From Scleroderma bovista (taxonomy: Eukaryota; Basidiomycota; Agaricomycetes; Boletales; Sclerodermataceae), in the NCBI GenBank assembly GCA_037178675.1, contig JAYMGJ010000301.1, positions 1 through 50,377 on the forward strand: a stretch of DNA of 50,377 bases, read 5' to 3'. The notes beneath the pieces are model-generated. The model did no database searches, was not told the DNA's origin, and saw only the letters and a list, made by a program, of their open reading frames with translations. Made by a program: the position numbers and the translations under genes. This document shows positions 21,700 through 32,699 of the stretch, in pieces. Position 1 is the stretch's first letter, and each line of letters opens with the position of its first letter.

Positions 21700-22145
21700 C
21701 ATAGGGGACAGTGCGACGCCCAGGTGGCATTTCTTCATCCTCGTGTCAAAACAGTCCATGACGATTTGTAAGTGCAACTATAACGCTCACCATGTGAAAG
21801 GCCTCATTGTTTCTTAGCTTCTACCTTTCCTACATACCCAGATTCAGCAGCAGCCAGCAAGGACATATGAATGAAGATAGTAACAGTTCCAAGGCGGAGA
21901 TTCGTGGTTCCTTTGTACGTCATCACTGGTGTTCATTGATGGAGGTGGCGTCCACGTAAACAAGGTGCATTCCAGCGCTGCTGGCCTTGTTCTAGTTTTT
22001 AACTCGTGGCGATAACCCTCCCAAACCTTCCTAGGTTAATAACATGTCAATAACTCACCTGGAGTTTTTCACAGAGCCCTAAACCCAAACACTCCAACCA
22101 CTACATAGGCATCTCCTCCCAGCATTGGAACACCTTGCTAATTCA
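21700..22145. other. No gene seen
   Basis: Contains short frames only. Nothing ties it to the Pif1-like scrap or the ubiquitin fragment on its two sides. Confidence 0.5.
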
Positions 22146-22150
22146 TTTGA

Positions 22151-22252
22151 CAAATCTTTGTCAAGACCCCCACTGGAAAGACAATCGCCCTCGAGGCGGA
22201 GGCCTCCAACACTATCAATAACATCAAGGCCAAGATTCAAGACAAGGAGGGG
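22151..22252 (+). pseudogene. Ubiquitin N-terminal fragment
   Basis: Thirty-four codons follow ubiquitin residues 2-35: [19 protein letters not shown], then [15 protein letters not shown], with a handful of substitutions. The start codon position reads TGA in place of ATG. Homology stops exactly after the Gly of KEG, which is where many fungal ubiquitin genes carry an intron. The next bases, GCGAGTGG, look like a decayed GTGAGT donor. The piece was therefore probably copied from an unspliced gene. It cannot make ubiquitin. It lies about 150 bp beyond the stop codon of the Crinkler-type gene, on the opposite strand. Confidence 0.85.
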
Positions 22253-22397
22253 CGAGTGGAATTAGCTCCGATTAGATCAAAGTTCCAGTGCTCACATTCG
22301 AGCCTAAATGGTTGACCAACTGAGTGGTGGAAGACAATTGTCTTGTAAGATTATTAGTACATTTCACATCTAGCTTCTGTGTTCCAGGCATCTATTC

Positions 22398-24579
22398 CTA
22401 CTTGCCCTTCTTCCTGACTATATCGTCCAGCATCCAATGGTCGTGAGCTGCCAAAATAGGCTCCCCATCTCTCGCACCATCTGGCCTATCTATATCTCTT
22501 CTGTTCACATATGGAGGATAACATACCACCTTTATTTTGCCAGCCCAGTCAAAGTCGATGATCATGAATTGAATCATCATCCCAGCTCCCTTTCTCACCA
22601 TGAAGTTTACATCGCGGACATCACCATGAACAAAACCATCGCCATGTAATTGGACCAACTGCTTGCGGATTTCCTCAAAGGCTGACTTGGGGAGGCGGTC
22701 CGTCAAGTCATTCAATGGTTTGTAGCCAACGAGCTCATCCATGACCACCATGAACCAACCACCCGCGGTCTGTTCAAACCCCCGCAACGCGGGTGCGAAA
22801 CCTAACTGTGCACAGCGCCAATGAGCCTCCCGTGAATATCGTCGGACAAATTTGATGCAGATCGGAACTTCAGTGCCTGAGTCTTCAACCAGTGTTCCAA
22901 AGAAAAGAAGCTTGTGATCGTCCTTGACCCGTTCTCTATAACAGAATGTTTTCTTGCTGCCATCGGCGAGAGACACGTAACTTGTGGGATATGGGAAAAG
23001 CGACGGGTGAGACAGCGTGTTGGAAAGTCCATTGACAGCCAAGACTTCATAATATTGCTTCAGCGACCGGACAGCTTTCCGGAAAGCAGACATGTGGCGT
23101 GCTGCGGCGATCTGATTGTCGGTATCAGTAGAATGATAATTGAAGGCCAGCGGTGTCGAAAGAATTTGAACTGCAGGACGCAGGTTCCACACAGCACCAG
23201 CAAAGACAATGTATGGTCCTGGAGAGAGAGCGGTCTGCTTGTCAGTGAATCGTAAAGAAATCGGAAAACTAACCGAAAAAAACCAAGAGAAAACATGGCA
23301 GGGGAGACCCCGTGCTTTCAAGCACTTGCGTTCTCGTCCGCTCAAGGTAGTAGGCCGCAGCTTGCATGTATGGCTCTGAGACAGAGGCTGCTGCCTCGTT
23401 TTTGAACTCTGCAATCACGTAGCGATATTCGCCGACGGACAAGTCACCGTCCACCTGGTAATCCTGGGTTCCTTTCTTCGCAGTAACGCGAAGTCCAATT
23501 TCGTAGCTTGCAAGCACCGCGTTGACCTTGTCCACTCGCTCTTTTTCGTTATCATACACCTCCGACATGGCATTTGCAAACTTTCCGATGAAAACATTAT
23601 CTTCTTCTGTTATCGAGTGAGTCTTGCAGTCGTCCAGGAACTGCCCAAACGCTGGATGTAAAAGCGTCGCCGGAATAGTCTCTTCGGGATCGCGAGGACG
23701 GCCACAGCGTATCTGCGTCGTCGGATTTCGTTGCCACCCACGGAATGACGAAGGATGCGAAGAATCAGAAGGTACCTTTGAGGGACGACCTTTGAGGAAC
23801 TCGCTCCGCGCTACTTTAATCGGATCCCCTTCGTCGATCAGATCCTCTCCTGCGGTCCGGGATTCAGTATGACTCAATGAGGTCAGACGATCACTTACGG
23901 TCGGTTTGAACAATTTCGATAACGAGACAATACGTTTGGAGAACAGGGACATCCGCGAAACACTCGAATATTTTTTGTCTGCTGTTGAGGCGCTTGCCCT
24001 CATTCATCTTGTCGAGATACTCCTCGATGTTATCCTCCAAAATCCTGTACAGTCTTATGCAAGCATCGGGTACATCACGAAGCTCAGCGTGACGCTTTGT
24101 GAGCTGCTCTTTGACTTTCCAGATTGTTTCCTTTGATTGAATTTCCAATGAACTTTCTTGCTCAGTCTTTCCACCTCGAAACCAGTAAAAGATTGTCGGG
24201 TATGGTGTATCTGAATAACCAGTAATCAATGATAAGAGCAAGCTAGGATTGTGACGGCCATGTACATACCGACAATGATGTGGATATGCGTTTCGGGTTG
24301 TGCTGCTGTGAACAGATCCGATAGTTTATGCAATGGTTGCAAGGGTCCCCCCAGCTCAGAGAGAACGATATTGCTGAGATTTTCTTCGTAGGGTTCGGCC
24401 ACGGGTTCACTGGGCTTGTAAAGAGAAAGGCAAGCCGCGTTCATGTCGCGAAAAGTTGGCTGCTCGTTCTTAATGGCTTTTTGCAGGGCTTTGACAGTCA
24501 TTGATCTTGGAATGTTGATCTCGAAGATCTCTTTAGCATCCCGATCACGGACCCAACAGTTGAGTGTGAGTGCTTCCAT
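22398..24579 (-). CDS. Crinkler-type protein: two ubiquitin-like domains, nuclease-like and kinase-like segments
   Basis: Four exons (24579-24270, 24210-23899, 23849-23274, 23218-22398) splice with GT-AG introns of 49-59 nt into 672 uninterrupted codons. Residues 1-103 form a Crinkler N-terminal ubiquitin-like domain (ALTLNCWVRD, VKALQKAIKNEQ). Residues 104-207 form a second, similar beta-grasp segment (TIFYWFRGG, WKVKEQLTKR). Residues 270-360 resemble a PD-(D/E)xK nuclease (Asp near 341, then EFK at 355-357). Residues 480-672 resemble a protein kinase, with Lys522 in VPICIKF, HGDVRDVN at 597-604 and DFD at 621-623. Crinkler proteins with nuclease plus kinase tails are known from fungi and oomycetes, and are proposed to act on nucleic acids in host or competing cells or in self-defence. 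The substrate here is unknown. No signal peptide is evident. All key residues are present, so the gene looks intact, in contrast to everything to its left. Confidence 0.87.
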
Positions 24580-25123
24580 GTTGTGGCACGGACGAATGAA
24601 TTCACGCGCCGACTTTATGTAGGCCTCAAGGTATGCTCATGTCACGACCACGTGATGGTGCCAGGTGGTGCGACAACGCGCGCGCGCCACTACCTTCGCC
24701 ATGTATGATAATGTTCAGCTTCTGGACCTGTGGCATTTCTCAAGTCTCCCTAAGCCAGACTCTCTTCGTAGAGGAAAATAGACGTTCCTCTATAAGGAGA
24801 GTTTGCTTTTATTCGCAAGGTGGTTACAGTCGTTCAGGAATTCGGACGCATTTCGTTCAGAGGTCGTTCGACAGAACGTGAACTTGTACATAGCTCCAGC
24901 CATCACAAAGCTTTCAACCAGTTCCGCTGAGGAACCCGGTCGCATACATACATAGAAATTCAAATCCCCTATTGCCTTTGGCAGCAAGCCTGAAATAAGT
25001 GTACGAGGTCTCCGAACAAAGAGCATCTATGGCAGTTGGTGACAATGACGATTCGGACTATGATAAAGTTGTCATGAGGACGAAAGGATATATCACGAAC
25101 CTACTGATACACAGATCGCTTAA
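24580..25123. other. Upstream region of the Crinkler-type gene; no firm gene
   Basis: A minus-strand frame of 78 codons (24790-25026, MLFVRRPRTLISGLLPKAIG) is present but shows no motif. It would lie between the membrane-protein gene and the Crinkler-type gene, all on the minus strand. CACGTG at 24648 is a possible E-box-like site. I see no other structure. Confidence 0.4.
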
Positions 25124-25192
25124 TTACCTCCTCGAGACCATTACAGAAGCGATCAACACCCCCGTCAGAGTTCCAAGAACACCAATCATCAT

Positions 25193-27000
25193 TCACCGCG
25201 CATACTCATCAAACTTGGTAGCGACAGGCATTCCTGCATGAGCAAAGTTAATGGTACCACTCCTAAGCGAGTATATGACGACGCCCGTGATGAATCCAGC
25301 GACAGGATACGCAAGAAACACGAGCGGAAGCGAAGGCATGATGCTCTGGCGCTGAAAGACCCCATCAGTATCCGTATCAGTTACTGGCGAAAGGGTAATA
25401 ACGCTTACAGGAAGCAGAACAAAGCCCTCTCCAGCGGTTTGTGCGGCACCTTGTGCCTTTTCTGATTTATACCGGAAAATAGATACGAAAGATGTGATCA
25501 TGCTCAGCACAGAGCATAAGATGGCGACCAAACCTCCAATCTGGGTTATACTGTCCAATTCTGGCAGGGTCATGAGCGTCACCGAAGCACTGAGGATGAT
25601 GGCCGACTGTGGTTAGGAGATGAGTACAACTTTCAAAAACATGGATGCGGCCCTCACCACGAGACATGCACATGCGCCGATGACGAATAGTGGAGCGCTG
25701 CTCGGCGTAGCTGTGTTGTTCTCCACGTCAAAATGACTACCGTATCTCGCTCTGTCGACAAAGAGGAACGGGATCCCTAGGTCATTGCCAATGACTGAAG
25801 AAAAAATGCAGATTCAAATTCGTGCCTATTGCGAAACATGAGGCATCAGGAAAGTGCAAAAGAGCAAACAGCTCACAAAAATTGAATACCATCAGGGGAG
25901 AAGTATATCACAGCTCCCCCCACAAGACTGACTAGACCACCAGCCATGAATGTTGTATCCAAGATTTTTCTCGTCTGAGAGCCAGAGCTGCGTGCAACTG
26001 GTGTAGCATTCAGGTCCATATTCCTAGAGTCTGCAGCACAGAGGAAGTTCACTCACACCATATCAGGATGGTAATCATGGTGATATACACCGCTGAGCCA
26101 ACAAGGGCATTAGCCATGGTGCTCATGTGTACGTCTGACCGCAAGTAGTAGCACACAAATAAAACAAGTAGACAGCCTGACATCCGATATCACGCGAACA
26201 GGTCAGCGCACTGTCAAGCAACAAACACATTCACTCACCGATAACCTCGCAAAAGCATGCAGCAGTGACAGCCAGATAACTGTTTGGAAGTCTATCCGCT
26301 ACAGAGATGTGGTGATGCAGGGTGATGCCGCCAATATATGGAAGGACAAGAATGAGCAGGACGAGAGAATCGACTGGAGGATTGATGAAACAGTTAGATA
26401 GGAGGGAATACCAAAGCTGTCCAAAGCTGTATGCTCACCGAATCCCACTGTGTTGATGACGGTTATGACGGTCGTTGGCAAGAAAGGAGTGATGCTAAAG
26501 ACGGAGTGCTCCCATCCAAAGGAAGATATGACCGAGGACAAGAAACACCACTGGTTGAGTGTAAAAGCTAGGGGATGCTAGCCTATCAGGTGATGGCCAA
26601 ACGTGACATTGAGGGTGCCGCACCGATAACAGGAGCCCTATCACCATTTGTCCCGTGGATGCTACATCCCAGCGATGCTATCCACTTGTAGAGTGGAAGA
26701 GATTCACGGTGATTGAGGGAAATTAACCATATCGCGAAACCGAGAACGATTGAGGTAACACCCTGAAAAGAAAGTTACCACAAATTCTTGAGTTGAAGGG
26801 CATAAAATGATGTACCTCGACGAGAAACAGAACTATTGGGTGAATGAGCCCCGAATGGACAAGGGGGTAAAGGACTTACATGGAATGTAAGGGAGGAGCA
26901 TTGTTATCGGTGCGTTGTCGACTAATCTGGCAGATCTTTCCTCCTCTGCCAGAATTTCCTGTTTCTCGCTGAAGAAAACGATGTTCTCCTCGTCAGCCAT
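25193..27000 (-). CDS. Multi-pass membrane protein, nine exons
   Basis: Exons are 27000-26880, 26832-26816, 26762-26624, 26567-26439, 26373-26239, 26176-26059, 26023-25890, 25794-25658 and 25606-25193. They give 447 codons, start MADEENIVFFSEK, and every junction keeps phase. Exon 2 is a 17-nt micro-exon and one intron is only 35 nt. The product has roughly nine hydrophobic segments, for example GVTSIVLGFAIWLISL, VDSLVLLILVLPYIGG, LLVLFVCYYL, IGGLVAILCSVLSMITSF and LPLVFLAYPVAGFITGVVIYSL. It resembles uncharacterised basidiomycete membrane proteins; transport or sensing cannot be assigned. The frame stops at TGA 25193-25195 after DEYAR, yet 22 sense codons follow in the same frame (MMIGVLGTLTGVLIAS) and form a further membrane-like helix. 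The stop may therefore be a recent truncation. Confidence 0.75.
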
Positions 27001-27736
27001 TGTAGGCTGGTGTGGCGAGAAGACGGAGATGAAGGTAAAGAGGATGGTGGTTCGGAATTACTGTGCGCGATTGAGAGGCTTGCAAAGGGGTTTGGATTAG
27101 TTTGCCATTGTGTGGCTGCAGTTGTCTCGTCTCAAGGTCTATCTACCTGAAGCTTGAAGAGTAGGAGTGGGGGATCTGAGTGCCATGCTAAGTAGTAAAA
27201 GTGTCAACCGGGAAGCATGCAACACTTTTGTGTGCTCAGGCTGTTAAGCCATTAGTCTCGCAACTCTCTGTTCTTGAGGTAACGAGACTATTAAGCCAGA
27301 GTCTAAGTACGCTCATTGTTCCTTGCGATGCCACTAGGAACGACACTCGACTGAAGCTTACTAGTAGTACTCCTGTTGTGGAGTGTGTGTGAAAGCAACT
27401 GGGACAGCGAACATACCAGTCATGATGCTTACGCAGATGAGGACCCTTAGATATGTCCAAATGGTCAGACGACAAAGTAACCCAGGTAGTAGGATCAGGA
27501 TGCATCGATGACATCTACCCAATCGCCCGTCTAGTACACAACTATATGCTATGTCAGGGGTGTTCGCCACAATGACGTGACAAGTACATACCTACTATGA
27601 ATCAGTATTTGGACCTTAGAGTGCTCAGCACCTATTTGTGGGATACTATGGATGCATTAGTATCGCGCACAGAAAAGTAAACGGATATCGAGCGACGAGT
27701 CTGATCAGGGCAGAGCGAGTGCGTGGACCACTAACA
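27001..27736. other. Intergenic; no gene seen
   Basis: Upstream of the membrane-protein gene. Open frames under 95 codons in several directions, none with motifs. It probably contains that gene's promoter. Confidence 0.5.
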
Positions 27737-28000
27737 TCATATGCGCACACTGCGTTGGCTTAGATAGGTTGGAATCAGCACGCGCGCATTTCCGGGGAGC
27801 AGAGGGAGCAGCAGAAACAAAACAAGAGCCACATCAGGAGGAAGAGCAAAAGAACGCGTGCCGCACCTCGTCGTATACAAGTAATACGCAGTCCCGAAAC
27901 ATAAGCACGACCCAATAGCAAGCAAGGCAACCACCAAGGTGACTTTGCGATCTTGTGTCGGTGGCCTCGGCTCACAGTATGCGTGTTTGTTCGCGTTCAT
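27737..28000 (-). CDS. Small two-helix membrane protein candidate
   Basis: 87 codons from ATG at 28000 (MNANKHAYCEPRPP). Two hydrophobic segments, VTLVVALLAIGSCLCFGTAYYL and VALVLFLLLPLLPG, are separated by a short basic and polar loop. The frame remains open upstream, but the ATG chosen sits just before a plausible cytosolic head. It is divergent from the NIF3 gene with about 225 bp between the starts, consistent with a shared promoter. No family recognised. Confidence 0.35.
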   Translation of the reverse strand: MNANKHAYCEPRPPTQDRKVTLVVALLAIGSCLCFGTAYYLYTTRCGTRSFALPPDVALVLFLLLPLLPGNARVLIPTYLSQRSVRI

Positions 28001-28225
28001 GACACTACTGGAGTCACGTCTGAGGATGGGCTCAAAAGCAGGACGGGTGCGCGCATGCGGTATGCGCCTTTCTCGCTTGTGATGGAAGGTGATTGGAAGG
28101 CGTATCTCGACGACAATATTGTTGTGTCTTGACCCTCTTGGACGGAGTGCGTTGTGGTGGGCCGGCCGGTCCGCCTTGGGCTTCAAACTCCGGTTGCCCA
28201 CATAATCGAGTCGAATTCAGCCTGT

Positions 28226-29757
28226 ATGTCAACGATGTCGATGTCTGTACTCGCCCGATGCGCACTACGCGCAATGGAGAAAATAGCACCTCTCAGGCTT
28301 GCAGAACCATGGGACAATGTCTGTCTACACTCGTTACTCGCGCTCGGTTTATGCTGACACCAGCTGCAGGTCGGACTTCTTCTCGGTGCATACAGTGAAC
28401 ATTGATTGTGCATCGTGCTCTGACGTTTTCCTGTTTAGAATCCCCAGTTCCACGTCCAGAATCCCGCAGAATTCTCCTTACGATCGAGTATGTCCTTCGA
28501 TTCTTATATGCATCGTATTCTATCCACCTTCACGTACATAGCCTGACAGCACCAGTCCTCGTGGAATCTCTCGCTCACTCCACAGCCCTCCTCATTGCGT
28601 ACCATCCACCTCTCTTCAAACCCGTATCCAGGCTCACACTTGACACACCCCTGCATTCGGCTCTACTCAAGCTTGCTTGCGGGGGCGTGAGCGTGTATAG
28701 TCCGCACTCAGCGTTAGATTCTGTGAGAGGGGGGATAAATGACTGGTTGGTGGAAGGAGTTGTTCCTGTGTGGATAGATGGAAAGGCACAGGTAGAGGGC
28801 GAGGCAGACATATCCTATCTGGACGGACCGATCCGCGAGCAGGACGAAGGCGGAAAAGGCAGACTAGTTGTGTTGCGCAATCCGGTTCCCATCGAGAGAC
28901 TCGTTAATAGGATAAAGCGGTATCTTGGGATTGCGTACGGTGCGTCCTCTCGTATGGCCCCTGGGTCCATTCTGTGCCCCGCTGACATTTCAATGTGTGC
29001 ACAAATGGACTCGTATACGCGTATTGTTTGGCTTATCTACTCCCACCGTCCATCAACTTATCCCCATCGCAGTCGACCTTGCCCGCCCGCTCATCCAGCG
29101 CCCAGTCCGCTCAGTGGCTATATGTGCTGGATCAGGAGGATCCGTACTTGCAGGTGTCGATGCTGACGTGTATTTCACAGGTGAAATGGCACATGTGCGT
29201 TTTTCCTCTCCCACCGTTTCTCTTTTCCTTCCTTTAGCTTTCCTCAATGCTTCAATCCTTTCCACCCCGCATAACCCACATATGCATAATAAAAATGGAG
29301 CTATAGATGTACTGACAATTTCGAATTCCAGCACGACATCCTTGCGGCAGTAGCAGCCGGTCGATATGTTGTCCTCTGTAAGTCTACTCTGCCCCCTCTT
29401 GCATCGTGCATGGTATGCAATGTGACTTGACACTCCTCCCATGTCCTCCTTCTATGATTCGTCGTCGTCTCCCGCCCTGATTGATGCGATGTGATGACAC
29501 AATCCACGACCTTCAACGCATTCACACCCTTCACTCTATCCTCCACATCAGGCGGTCACACCAACACTGAACGCGGATATCTCCCCATCCTCGCATCAAA
29601 ACTACGCACAACGCTTGCTGAACTCGCACGTTCCGATGTAGGGCCTACAGACCAGCGAGGCGAAGTCATTTCGCTAACGGAGGAGGACCGTCGGTTATTG
29701 GAGAGTGTGGAAGTCGTTGTCTGTGGGGAGGACAAACATCCACTAGAGCGCATGTAA
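28226..29757 (+). CDS. NIF3: NIF3/DUF34 family protein, seven exons
   Basis: Exons 28226-28318, 28370-28385, 28439-28487, 28542-28939, 29073-29194, 29332-29377 and 29552-29757 join in phase into 309 codons. The length is close to yeast NIF3 (288 aa). Hallmarks are IAPLRLAEPWDN then VGLLLESPVP (N-terminus), LIAYHPPLF with a metal-binding His74, VYSPHSALDSVRGGINDWL (His108, Asp112), AICAGSGGSV, ADVYFTGEMAHHDIL, and CGHTNTERGYLP (His244, Glu248). The family binds a di-metal centre in the cytosol or mitochondria, is nearly universal, and its biochemical role is still debated (GTP cyclohydrolase-like and metal insertion roles have been proposed). Exon 2 is a 16-nt micro-exon. ATGs at 28226, 28235 and 28241 are all possible starts; the last gives MSVLARCALRAMEK. 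All metal ligands look present. Confidence 0.95.
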
Positions 29758-31800
29758 TTCCATGTAAGTGAAGACGTTTGCTCATGGATACATGGGGGGG
29801 TAGGAACATTTCGCCCATGGGGATATCGAAACATTTTCACCTGTGACCACTTTTGCATTGTATTTGGTATGTACAGCACGCATGCACGCCCACACAGTTT
29901 ATATCATCAACACTGCCAGACGCGTACGTGATACTTGCATTAGTCTAGCCAGAACAAGTATGCTAATTCATATCGGCCGCCTTTACACAGAAAAAAGTAA
30001 GGTTGAGTGATTTGATTTTCGCTTATGCACTTGGCCCCTACCTACCATGCACCAGGGATTTGGGGTGGCAGGTCGAGTTAGCCGGCCGTACTGATCGCAC
30101 TGTCGCGCATGGGGTTATCCACCATGCTAGGTGCGATCTTGTGCGATGCTCATCTCATCCCCCCATCTTGTCCCATCCCATCAATCACACCGAGTCACAT
30201 CATGAACCTTGTTCATGTTCATGACCCAACTTTAATGGGGCCCGATCATACAGCACGTCGGTATCACACTAGCAGTGACTCCTGTGTCCATTCTGAGAAG
30301 CCAAAATTTTGAGCGAGTCATTTATAGTAGGTTCATCGCGTAAAGCTCCTTTTGGAGCGGAATGACCTCAGATGCACTGGTGATCCCTCTGGTGTATATT
30401 CCGATTGACAAGGTAACGAATGTAAACCTCGTAGTAATACCTCCAGGACGTTTCCAATCATTCCAGGTACAGTATCAGGTCTTACCAGGAGAGTCTACAC
30501 GATGCTGGCATGCGGCCATGCTGTGTCCCGGCGGCGTAGTTGTGTGTTTTTCGTAAGCAAACATTTCTTCCTTTCACAACTGTGAGATCAGGTTAACTTC
30601 TGTTAACCTGGTCCCTCACACGTAATAGGCACATTGTGCCTTGCGTTCATTTATGTATAGCACACTCTTCCTGAACAGTCACGCCAGATCAGTGAGATCA
30701 GAAGCTAGAATGGCGCCCGTGGGTACCCCATAGTTGTATTCTGCCTCGTGTTTTTCTAATGGATATATAACTAACCCATCCTAAGTATGGACATCACTGG
30801 CAGTGGGCTCGAGCTAACAGTACGTACTAGTTGCATTGTGCCTCATGTCACGCTGCTTAGCATGTATAGTAAACTTCTACTACGATGGGTCGAAACAGCG
30901 CCGGAATGATCGATACTACATTGATCTCTAGACTCAAGCATTCGCGTCTAAGGAAAGTGATCTTGAGCATTTGTGACCTCTACATGCTCACTCAGTCGTA
31001 ACATGGAGTTTTGGTGATTTGGGAATAATACCATGTCATGATGTACACAAGAGCATAATAAGGCAAAATCGACTGAATGGAACATTGTTCTTTACATAAA
31101 CTTGGTCAGTGTTTATGGTCAATGAGGTTTCTTTCTCTAATCAAATCCAGCGCGTACAAAAAGCTCTTTTCTAACCAAGTTTATTTGGCCCAGATGTCGA
31201 AAGTGCCCGCTCAAAAGATGAAAAGGACCACCATCATGAGTTCCCTCTTAGAGTGAACACCCTCCACATTATTCAATATCTGTGCCTTTATCAACGGCTC
31301 AGATCATAGTAAGGGGCACTGACTTGAAGAGTGATCCAAGGTCTCCACTATCATGTGATCATCAGGCAAAGCCCGTCTTTGGTATGCCATCTCATATAGC
31401 TCCATTTCCGGTTCAGCTCATCCCGTTGGGTCCCTCCAGTCTCGCGCGCAGATGTTTATGACCGAACCTGCTACTAATTCCCGACTCGCACTCAAGCCGG
31501 AGAATACCCATGGCTTTGTAAGAAAGTGAGACAGTCTGTATAGGTTTGTACCACCGAGGAGTGCACAAGGTTTGATATATACCGTAATGTGGGATAAGAA
31601 TGGCTTAACGGAAGCTTAGCTTGTAAAATTCATGCACCCTCCGCGGTTGAAAGGCTTATTGACAGACAATTTCTAGCAACTTCACACTGCACATGTTGGG
31701 GTGACCAATGGAATTTTTAAACCAAAGTTCTGCCCAAGAATAGCGAGCACGTATTAGTTGACGCTACGCGGGGAAAAAAAGTTCTTCATACTGTGTCCGC
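29758..31800. other. About 2 kb without recognisable gene
   Basis: Follows the NIF3 stop codon. Open frames stay below 110 codons and lack motifs. One plus frame at 30362-30556 is hydrophobic at its start (DALVIPLVYIPIDK) but no splicing partner is evident. I see no tRNA, repeat array or mobile-element ends. Confidence 0.5.
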
Positions 31801-31954
31801 AGATCTTTTGCATCGCTAAGGTAACCCAACTTTGCGACGGCGCTGGGTACATTCATTGTCGATCCATAATTCAATCGGGTGCTCACAAAAATCGGTAACA
31901 TTACTCACAAAGGATGACCGAAACAAAGGACCCGCTGCAATTTGGCTGTCTCCA

Positions 31955-32659
31955 TCACTGGAAGGGATTCAGAACAGGGTGCTCTGTTGTCCCACCTCCG
32001 TAAATTGTACGGTGGAAACAGTAGGTCTCGCCATATCCGTCTCGTTCCCCTTCTGCTCTCACGTGAGGAAGAAAAGTGTATGCATAAAGTGGCCATACCT
32101 CCACCTCAGCGGCAGTGATTATTCCAAAAGGGCTGGTCCGTGGACGACAACTCCTCGAGTCTTCAAAAGTAAACAAGGTGTCAAATATATTGACCACACG
32201 ACCCATGGCTCGACTGCCGCAGTCAAGTAGTGGAAGCCTAGGAGCATTTATTCTGTGGGGCAGTTGGTATCTAACCTGTTCAGCCATGGTAGTAGGCTGT
32301 TGATAGCAATATGTCAGAAGCGTGGCAAGACTAGAATGGATCACTTCACTCAAGATCAGGACGGTCGTGACAGTGGATCTGGCAGTGTAAGGGAGGCAAA
32401 AATGAGATAGGGCACCATTGACCGACGACATGAAAGAGGAATACGACATTCCTGAGCAATTCATGAGCTTCCCGACTCGGCTGCATTGGACAAGTTTGTG
32501 GGAGCCCCACATCACATTGATCGACGTGCGGGGAACAGTACATAAAACAAGAAAAATCACCTGACGTGGGAAGGCGGTTCGTAGAATACGACGAAGGCGG
32601 GGGTCATAGTATACATGGGATAAACACCTCCATGGAACAATCTGACAAGTGCCTAGCAT
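31955..32659 (-). CDS. Unrecognised 234-codon ORF, possible exon(s) of a membrane protein
   Basis: One of the longest unexplained frames in the window. It has hydrophobic stretches (VIFLVLCTVPRTSI; STVTTVLILSEVIHSSLATLL) in its first half and a polar second half, so part of its length may be intron read-through. Downstream on the same strand another frame reads YGSTMNVPSAVAKLGYLSDAK near 31770-31860. It could be a later exon, although I could not find a convincing splice chain. No known family is recognised. Confidence 0.3.
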   Translation of the reverse strand: MLGTCQIVPWRCLSHVYYDPRLRRILRTAFPRQVIFLVLCTVPRTSINVMWGSHKLVQCSRVGKLMNCSGMSYSSFMSSVNGALSHFCLPYTARSTVTTVLILSEVIHSSLATLLTYCYQQPTTMAEQVRYQLPHRINAPRLPLLDCGSRAMGRVVNIFDTLFTFEDSRSCRPRTSPFGIITAAEVEVWPLYAYTFLPHVRAEGERDGYGETYCFHRTIYGGGTTEHPVLNPFQ

Positions 32660-32699
32660 CCCAGGCTCTACACGTTCATAAGTTAATTAAATCTTCCAG

